Shown here in pieces: positions 56,710 through 64,000 of a stretch of 64,000 nt of DNA. Made by a program: the position numbers and the translations under genes. The stretch covers positions 73,815,999 through 73,879,998 of the forward strand of contig NC_086382.1 in the NCBI RefSeq assembly GCF_036588685.1, given 5' to 3'. The notes under the pieces are model-generated. The model saw nothing but the letters and a program-made list of their open reading frames with translations. It did no database searches and was not told the origin of the DNA. The stretch comes from Mytilus trossulus (Eukaryota; Mollusca; Bivalvia; Mytilida; Mytilidae). The stretch's first letter is position 1. The number at the start of each line of letters is the position of its first letter.

Positions 56710-57824
56710 ATAAATAAATATTTGCCCGCGGTTAGTTTTTTTTGTTGGTTTTATTAGTTAAAAGATAAGTTTACTTAGTCACCCTTTTTTTTTATCTGAC
56801 TGACACAAGAGATGCATACAACTAAAGCCTTAGCTTTTCAATTACTTCATAAAATTCAATATAGTAAAGTAAATAAGACGACCTGATCACATGCCAGCCT
56901 ATACATACAACTACAGAGCAAAATCGATTAAACAGTCTATCAAGACAGTTTTTATCATATTTAATTTATTCAGGTATACAATGTTTATTAAAAACATCAA
57001 GTCGTACTTTATTTTTAAAATTCATTTCATGTCCTTTTTAGTGTCAGATTTAATCTACAAATTAGTTATTTAAACATGGGTTAGAAGTACGGTGACTGTG
57101 ACAGGGTTTTATTAGACATGCATCTATATAAATTTTCAAATTAATATCGATTGAAATATAATCTCATAAATTGAAAAAAAAATGTATTCGACGTACAAAT
57201 GTATTGTTCACCAGAAATGAAATTTAATGCAACCTGTGTGTCCTTTAAATCGGTAATTATAATTTCTCCCAAATAACTGTATATTTATCTTATATTGGTA
57301 GCATGTAACTCGCATCATAGCTAAAAATGTATTGCAGTTCGATTTTATCCCCAAGATTGATATCTTTTCACCACTCATCGGTACATACATGTACTTATTT
57401 TAAATCGGTATTAATTTATCTCGTATCGCCGAATCGTTTTTCTAAATTAAAATGTATTTTACTCATTTATTCATCACCTATATATCATAGCATTGTCTAA
57501 TATATTTATATTGTATCCATATTATGTATAAATGGTATCGATATTTTTTCATCTCACATCGGAATAATTTGTCTCAGAATGGTATCTATTGAATCCAGTA
57601 GTATCATACATTGGTAAAATGGTTAGTATCTTTTATCTCAAATATCGGTACTTATTTTTTCATAGAAAATCTATTCATCTCGTATATCGGTTTCTCTTCA
57701 TTTAATAAATCAGTCTTAATTAATCGTATAATATCGGTGTCTGTTCATGTAAATATCGGTTTCTATCTATCTAATGCATTGGTATCCACTCATCTCATTA
57801 GTCAGTATCGTTTATCTGATATAT

Positions 57825-57973
57825 AGACAATAATAGTGCATTGACTTGAAATATCAACGAAATAAGGATGAGGCTTAGAAACGGGGAAATGCGAGGCTGT
57901 GCCGAGCTATTTCCCCGTTTCGGGCCGAATCCTTATATCGTTGATATGTCAAGTCAATGCACTATTATTGTCT
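57825..57973. repeat. bipartite palindromic element with conserved core (second copy)
   Basis: Outer arms of 45 bases (57825-57869, 57929-57973) are complementary with two mismatches. The inner hairpin is ACGGGGAAAT/ATTTCCCCGT (57881-57890, 57909-57918). The 'gaggcttagaaacggg' core is shared with 26415-26562 (reverse). Confidence 0.82.
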
Positions 57974-58767
57974 TTATACTGCAATCTAATTAAAACAACA
58001 TTTTCAATGGTTGCTTAATGCGTTTATGTTATTTATTTGATTTAAATATTGGGGAAAATCCCCTTTAAAAAGGCCTCATATCATGCTCGCGGAGAAATAT
58101 ACAACACAATGAAATGTACAAATTTACCTGTTGAAACTCACACTCGATGGTGAACGAAATCGTTTGATTCTGGACTTAAATATCAACCACGAGCATGAAA
58201 CATAATAATTTATAGGTTGCAAACAAAAAATATAAACAAATGAAATATGTTTTTCCAATAATTGCAAAAGAAACAAGGTTGAGTCGATCCATACATCGTT
58301 GTTTGCATTGGAAACAAGAACAGGTTGAAGAGGTCGTATGAATAATTAAATATCATTTCGGCATTTTCTATTTAAATATTCATGAGGAAAAGTGATATCG
58401 TGTCAGTGACTGTATATGACATATAGAAATATACAGTCAACGCATTTTGACTGCTCAAATAGAACGAGTGCAGTATAAATTCCTACAGATGTATCTCTTA
58501 TATAGCTATCCTTTTCTAACTGATATCAATATGATTGTCTGATTTATCGATTTCGATCTCATTCTCGTCTCATATCGGTACATATTTATCTCAAATCGAT
58601 ATTTTTTAATTCAATTAAATATCTATTAATCTTAATGCAAAATTGGTACCCTTAAGTTTGTTCGCTTACAATATTAATTTTAAGCATCGTTTTTTTTCTC
58701 ATTTCATTTCATATAGGTACCATCATTTCATATAATGATACTTTTTGATCATACAGACAGCTATTAT

Positions 58768-59519
58768 TATGAATTTATCTTATTCGGGTGTTGTTTGTCT
58801 CTCATTGTTTATGAGTTTATCTTATTCGGGTGTTGTTTGTCTCTCATTGTTTATGAGTTTATCTTATTCGGGTGTTGTTTGTCTCTCATTGTTTATGAGT
58901 TTATCTTATTCGGGTGTTGTTTGTCTCTCATTGTTTATGAGTTTATCTTATTCGGGTGTTGTTTGTCTCTCATTGTTTATGAGTTTATCTTATTCGGGTG
59001 TTGTTTGTCTCTCATTGTTTATGAGTTTATCTTATTCGGGTGTTGTTTGTCTCTCATTGTTTATGAGTTTATCTTATTCGGGTGTTGTTTGTCTCTCATT
59101 GTTTATGAGTTTATCTTATTCGGGTGTTGTTTGTCTCTCATTGTTTATGAGTTTATCTTATTCGGGTGTTGTTTGTCTCTCATTGTTTATGAGTTTATCT
59201 TATTCGGGTGTTGTTTGTCTCTCATTGTTTATGAGTTTATCTTATTCGGGTGTTGTTTGTCTCTCATTGTTTATGAGTTTATCTTATTCGGGTGTTGTTT
59301 GTCTCTCATTGTTTATGAGTTTATCTTATTCGGGTGTTGTTTGTCTCTCATTGTTTATGAGTTTATATTATTCGGGTGTTGTTTGTCTCTCATTGTTTAT
59401 GAGTTTATCTTATTCGGGTGTTGTTTGTCTCTCATTGTTTATGAGTTTATATTATTCGGGTGTTGTTTGTTTCTCATTGTTATGAGTTTATCTTATTCGG
59501 GTGTTGTTTGTCTCTCATT
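58768..59519 (+). repeat. 42-bp minisatellite, about 18 units
   Basis: Unit 'tatgagtttatcttattcgg' + 'gtgttgtttgtctctcattgtt' repeated with almost no change. A c-to-a change appears twice and a one-base deletion once, all near the right end. 42 is a multiple of 3 and the unit lacks stops in two frames, so frames of 246 and 270 codons result. A 14-residue hydrophobic, Cys-rich repeat would be an odd protein, and there is no promoter or splice context. Confidence 0.95.
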
Positions 59520-59732
59520 TGTATGTTTTTATATCAGACACAAATGAAAGTAATTTTTCCTTGAGTAACAAGTTTTGAACAAGTTTTCTAAAACATTTGT
59601 AGGAAGATATTTAATCACTTTTAAAAATGCTGTATTTCGAGTGTATCTGCCAAAGTTGAAGTAAATTGTTCTATTAGTCTTTATTATACTATTATATACA
59701 TACTATACATAAATACACAGTTTATTCTGTTT

Positions 59733-59770
59733 GTGAAGCCCGCGGTGGCCGAGTGCCGAGGGTTTAAAAT
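59733..59770 (+). mobile_element. fragment of a tRNA-like SINE head
   Basis: 'cccgcggtggccgagtgccg' looks like a tRNA-Leu/Ser-type 5' end with an A-box, but no B-box follows. Only a fragment. Confidence 0.3.
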
Positions 59771-60776
59771 AGTTTGCTTTCAACACCAAACACCAAATAA
59801 TCTATCATACTGTTTATGGGTATGCTACGACTAGTAGTCTACAACAGTTGTTATAGAGGTAACTACTTTAATTATGTTAGTGTCAAATGGAAAGAACTTC
59901 TAAAACTAAAGCATGGTATTTTTTAACTCTTCTTATTGTCAGCGTTATTTGTCTGTAGCCTCGTGTTTGATTTTTGTAGAACATCGCTTCATGATAATAG
60001 GATCAGTAACACAGATGGTATTAAAAGTTAAACTTTCACCCAGGTCTTATAATAGCCGGTTTAAAATATCTGTTACGATGTCTTAGATTAACCTTTTAAT
60101 CCGGTAAATCATTCACCATTCTTGAAGACTAATGTACTAAGCATAGATACAAACTTATAAACTTTATAATGCAAGCTCAATCACAATTTTATTTTAATTC
60201 TGAATCCCCCCAGAAATATTCTGATCAGCTTTTTATTAATTAATATTTTGGTTGTTTTTGTGTGTTAGTCTTGGTCTTAGTTTTGTGTTTTTAAGGGATG
60301 GGGTGGGTTGGGTATATCACCAGTAGTCGGTTCTTATCACTGATTACATGAACGTCGGGGAACTACTGAAATCGTTTTGATTTAGAACTATCTTTGATGA
60401 TTAAAATTTACACGTTTGAAAAGTTAAAAGTTTGACAGGGCTCAATAAATGATATTTTTTGTATTTGATTTATAAATAACTTTCTCTAATTCTTCGTCAA
60501 TTTATCCCTTTCTGCATCCATTGTACAAAAAAAAATTTAATCAACGTGTGGTTGGTTGATCTCAGTACTTCATTGGTTAAAATCCGATTGTGACGTCGAA
60601 TTTTCTTGCTTTCCTCTGAATTTCCTATTGTGACGGCATGAAAAAAGGCGACCATGCCTGACGACGTCACATAGAAAGAACACATCTTTTTGCAGATCAT
60701 TCGAAAAGAAAGAATAAGTTTGCCTGCATATGTTAGAAAATCATTCGAGAAACAGATTCCACCACCAAATCTTGTG

Positions 60777-60851
60777 AATACGATATTTATCCACTCTCAA
60801 CAGTTGAATTATTGTCAAATTTAACTGTCTAGAGTGGATAAATATCGTATT
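60777..60851. repeat. inverted repeat, perfect 21-base arms
   Basis: AATACGATATTTATCCACTC... (60777-60797) and its exact reverse complement (60831-60851), with an inner ACAGTT/AACTGT pair. Two CGTC-rich sites lie upstream (60590-60670), perhaps part of a larger element. Confidence 0.85.
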
Positions 60852-61138
60852 ACACTCGATGCAGTGATAGAATCTATATGTATGTTATTTTGCGTACAAA
60901 AAGGTGCAGCACGGTATAATTTTTTTACGATTTTAAAATATGAGCCTCACGTTATTTCTTTGGAGAAATATCATAAATTATGTTAATATGACATAGTAAA
61001 ACTTTCTTATTGTGTTAAAGACTGAATTCTACACTGAAACAAAACGTTTGGGTGGTGCTTAACTATTATAATCACCATCATTAAGTATTAAATATGCGAT
61101 TATCAAAAACTACAATACTACATCTACATAGAAAAGTC

Positions 61139-61355
61139 ATTCCAAAACCCAATTAAAAAATGTGAATATGTAAAACTACAACACTATATATATATAAAGA
61201 TTATACATTCCAAAACCCAATTAAAATATGTGAATATGTAAAACTACAACACTATATATATATAAAGATTATACATTCCAAAACCCAATTAAAATATGTG
61301 AATATGTAAAACTACAATACTATATACATGAATATATAAAGATTACATATTCCTA
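61139..61355 (+). repeat. ~66-bp tandem repeat, about 3.3 units
   Basis: 'attccaaaacccaattaaaa' + 'atgtgaatatgtaaaactac' + 'aacactatatatatataaag' + 'attatac' repeats, the last unit diverged. Noncoding AT-rich satellite-like DNA. Confidence 0.85.
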
Positions 61356-61737
61356 TAACCATCTACATTTACAAGTATATACTTTACAACACTAATTTTT
61401 AATACTTACAATATAAAAGTTGTGTCAAAACGTACCAACTCCTTAAAATGTATTATATATCTTATTAAAATATTTCCATATTTAATGAAATATTTACATC
61501 GATTTACACTTAATTTATGACTTTTTAATAGTTTGCGTAAAAAATCTAATGCATTTATCACAGATCATTACACATATTATTTTCTCAATGGTATTGTGTA
61601 ACTTTTTTGCGTATTATACAATTTAATAAAAATACATACATAAGACATTAGTCTTGTATTATTTTAATTTTAGTTTCTTGTGTACAATTTGGAAATAAGT
61701 ATGGCGTTCATTATCACTGAACTAGTATATATTTGTT

Positions 61738-61885
61738 TAGGGGCCAGCTGAAGGACGCCTCCGGGTGCGGGAATTTCTTGCTACATTGAAAGACTTGTTG
61801 GTGACCTTCTGTTGTTGTTGTTTTTTATTTGGTCGGGTTGTTGTCTCTTTGACACATTCCCCATTTCCATTCTCAATTTTATCGC
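61738..61885 (-). mobile_element. dispersed repeat, family X (minus copy)
   Basis: 'aggggccagctgaaggacgc', 'ctccgggtgcgggaatttct', 'ttggtgaccttctgttgttg', 'gtctctttgacacattcccc'. Reverse complement of 48590-48735. Confidence 0.75.
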
Positions 61886-62099
61886 AAAAGAAAAGGGCAG
61901 CGAAATGTTATGTCTACATGCAATATACGCAAGATTAAGAAAAATATAGCACTTCTTATTGATACTTTTATATATATAAGTAGCTTTCACCAAAAGATAG
62001 AAAATTCAAATATATGAGTTTCAAAGAAGAACACAGATGAACAAAAATTTATTTGAGGGAGACACGTGCGTGCTTAGTATTCCACAGTAACTCAAACAA

Positions 62100-62260
62100 T
62101 GAGGACTATAATAAAATGTCTGTACCACGTCAGGAATATGACAGTTGTTACCCATTCGTTTGATGTGTTTGAGCTTATGATTTTACCATTTGATTAAAGG
62201 TTCTTTCTTTTTTTGAATTTTCCTCGGATTTCAGTTTTTTTGTGATTTTTCTTTTTTAAA
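62100..62260 (+). mobile_element. dispersed repeat, family Z (copy)
   Basis: 'ctgtaccacgtcaggaatat', 'gacagttgttacccattcgt', 'ttgatgtgtttgagcttatg', 'tcctcggatttcag'. Same order as 24425-24560. Confidence 0.75.
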
Positions 62261-64000
62261 CACAGTTTATGTGGTTTTTCTTACAAAGAATTGTTTTGCA
62301 GAATTTGTAACATTCGTCTAATAGCAAAACACAAGACACCGACAATGTACTGAATGGAGTTAAATTTGGTCCCTTATCATTGTTCTAAAGTGCTGAGGAA
62401 TTCATACTGTCCCACTACAGACAAAATAAAGTAGGGGGACAGTATCTATAACCGAAGGTGCTTACAAATGAATGGATAAAAGTAAGCACACATGAAGAAA
62501 GAAAACATAAGTTGAAAGTCATGATGGATAAAATAAAGATAATATCAAACAAATAAAAAATAATTATTAGGGGGTGTCGCACACTCCTGAGTGTGGCAGT
62601 TGTTATTTTCTAACCCCCTTGGTAGGTTAGGTGATAAGACTTATTGATAAACTTGATCTTATCCACTTTAACCCTTGTTTATACCTTTAAATCGACATGA
62701 AATAGAAACGTCAATTGTTTCAATCTATAATCTATTATGTGGGAATTATTTAAACACTATTGTAATTAGCTCTTACTTAGTACTATGATTATTGTCAACA
62801 AAACGTACGAAACCTAAGTCTTATAAATGCCCGTAGATAAGTAAATACAAGTGTTTACCTTCAATGACAGCGTATGTTTGCCAAAAATGTTAATCCTTAT
62901 ATCTCATGAATCATACTTCAGAAAAGGGAGAAGATTTTATTCCATCTAAAATTGAAATTTCTCTCCTCTCGCTTTGTTGATTGGGAACGAAAGTATCACA
63001 TTTGGTGCATGTATAATCCGGTGCATTGAATACTATCCAATATACTTTTAGAATTCTTTTTATTACTTACGGGTCAGGAAATATAATTTAACATAGGTGT
63101 AAGAAATTCTTAACTTGATGTGATAGTATTTTACTATAGGTTTAAAGGAGATGATAAAAATGTTGACTTTATGACTCTAACCAATAAACGTCCTACACTT
63201 CATTAGAATAACCAAAGAGGAACTAACCATAAATATTCAGAGACAAAATTACCAAAGGAAATTAAAGTTATTAGAAATAACACATTAAACAGAAGATACA
63301 ACCATTACATGTTGTTTCATGAATTGATAACACCGTTTTTAATTAAATAACAATATTTACCTGATCTTTTCATCATTTTTGCTGAAATTATCCAAAAATA
63401 AATAAATATTGAGAGAGTAAATCAATCAATAGCCTGACAATCAATGTTGGAGTTCACTTATCGTTTTATTCACGTCTTTATTTAAAACACAATACAATCT
63501 TTTTTATTGTCGTATAATGAATAGAACGTATATTTAAATCGATCCGACTTCTCTTGTAAAGGATATCGCTATGTTAAATGTACAATCCAATTTAATTGAA
63601 AGGGAATTTTGTGCATTTAAATGTTATAGCTGTTTTGTGGCGATAAGAAGCACGTTTTATTTCAGGCTTCAATATGAGTTTAAAATGATCTTTTTTTATA
63701 GTTGCTATGGAAAAACAAACATAAAACTACTTTGATATGTGTTGATGCGTACTATTTTATATTAATGTTGAAATGACATTTGAAAAACATGTATTTGTAT
63801 GTAGTTTTAAAACTATTTTGTTCACAGCTGAAAATCTGTTTTTAGATACATAGACAATAGTAGTGCTCGTCCTTAAGTATGCCCTTACGGTTAAGATTAT
63901 TCGAGTCATTAGATGTGTTAATGGCAAATCTCGGAAGTCTATCTTCAATTTATTCACTACTCGTCTACATTTTGGGTACTGGTTCTGCGTCAAGAGATCA
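62261..64000. other. right end, no recognised feature
   Basis: AT-rich DNA without defensible exons. The minus open frame at 63757-63993 has no motif and no clear splice sites. A 'gggggtgtcgcacactcctgag' segment near 62571 is more GC-rich than its surroundings but not identified. Confidence 0.4.

Noticed and set aside
58735..59547. 270- and 246-codon open frames
   Set aside because: Product of a 42-bp minisatellite. Near-perfect nucleotide identity and a one-base deletion near the end point to DNA repeat growth, not protein selection.

Overview
This is AT-rich, intron-rich animal DNA. It is packed with short dispersed repeats of a kind I recognise from marine mussels (Mytilus and relatives): the 'gccaatgagacaactctcc' family, the 'caggaatatgacagttgtta' family, the 'aacataatgcccat' family and hammerhead-ribozyme repeats. 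The species call rests on recall of these repeats, not on a search.

Host genes. (1) The best supported gene is on the minus strand at 28383-45211: 11 exons with consensus splice sites and consistent phases, 471 codons. It encodes an atypical Ras/Rab-like GTPase with an N-terminal myristoylation/palmitoylation-type start (MGASCSS), all five G boxes, a ~190-residue tail predicted helical, and no C-terminal prenylation cysteine. (2) At 50936-54878, minus strand, three exons encode a 218-residue BTB/POZ protein. (3) At 17572-18237, minus strand, two consecutive phase-0 exons belong to an unrecognised single-pass membrane protein. (4) A weak possible first exon lies at 56578-56709.

Mobile elements. 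The left edge (1-1224) is the C-terminal part of a LINE reverse-transcriptase ORF. At 3457-4699 lies a decayed jerky/Tigger-type transposase pseudogene, interrupted by a ~97-bp fragment that carries an intact hammerhead motif. At 7942-9593 a 575/576-bp unit is repeated 2.9 times almost identically, each full unit carrying an intact type-I-like hammerhead core. A second hammerhead family (~353-bp unit) lies at 18831-19445 and 21141-21530, with fragments at 10545-10690 and 55640-55750. It also carries a covarying structured module. Introns of the GTPase gene hold a foldback element with iterons, a piggyBac-type MITE with TTAA duplication, a hAT-type element with an 8-bp duplication, a 42-unit 20-bp minisatellite and other inverted repeats. 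Two further LINE 3' ends (45490-46120 minus, 48735-49200 plus) end in short tandem tails. A tRNA-derived SINE lies at 47850-48068. A ~320-bp-arm near-perfect inverted repeat sits in intron 1 of the BTB gene. A 42-bp minisatellite lies at 58768-59519.

The most interesting content is the set of hammerhead-bearing repeats. At least three sequence versions keep the catalytic core while stems I, II and III change in a compensating way. The stem III segment is always a 6-nt palindrome, which suits cleavage as a paired double hammerhead in tandem transcripts. Long stretches between these items (roughly 1.2-2.8, 4.7-7.0, 11.3-13.6, 26.6-28.4 and 62.3-64 kb) show no gene I can support.
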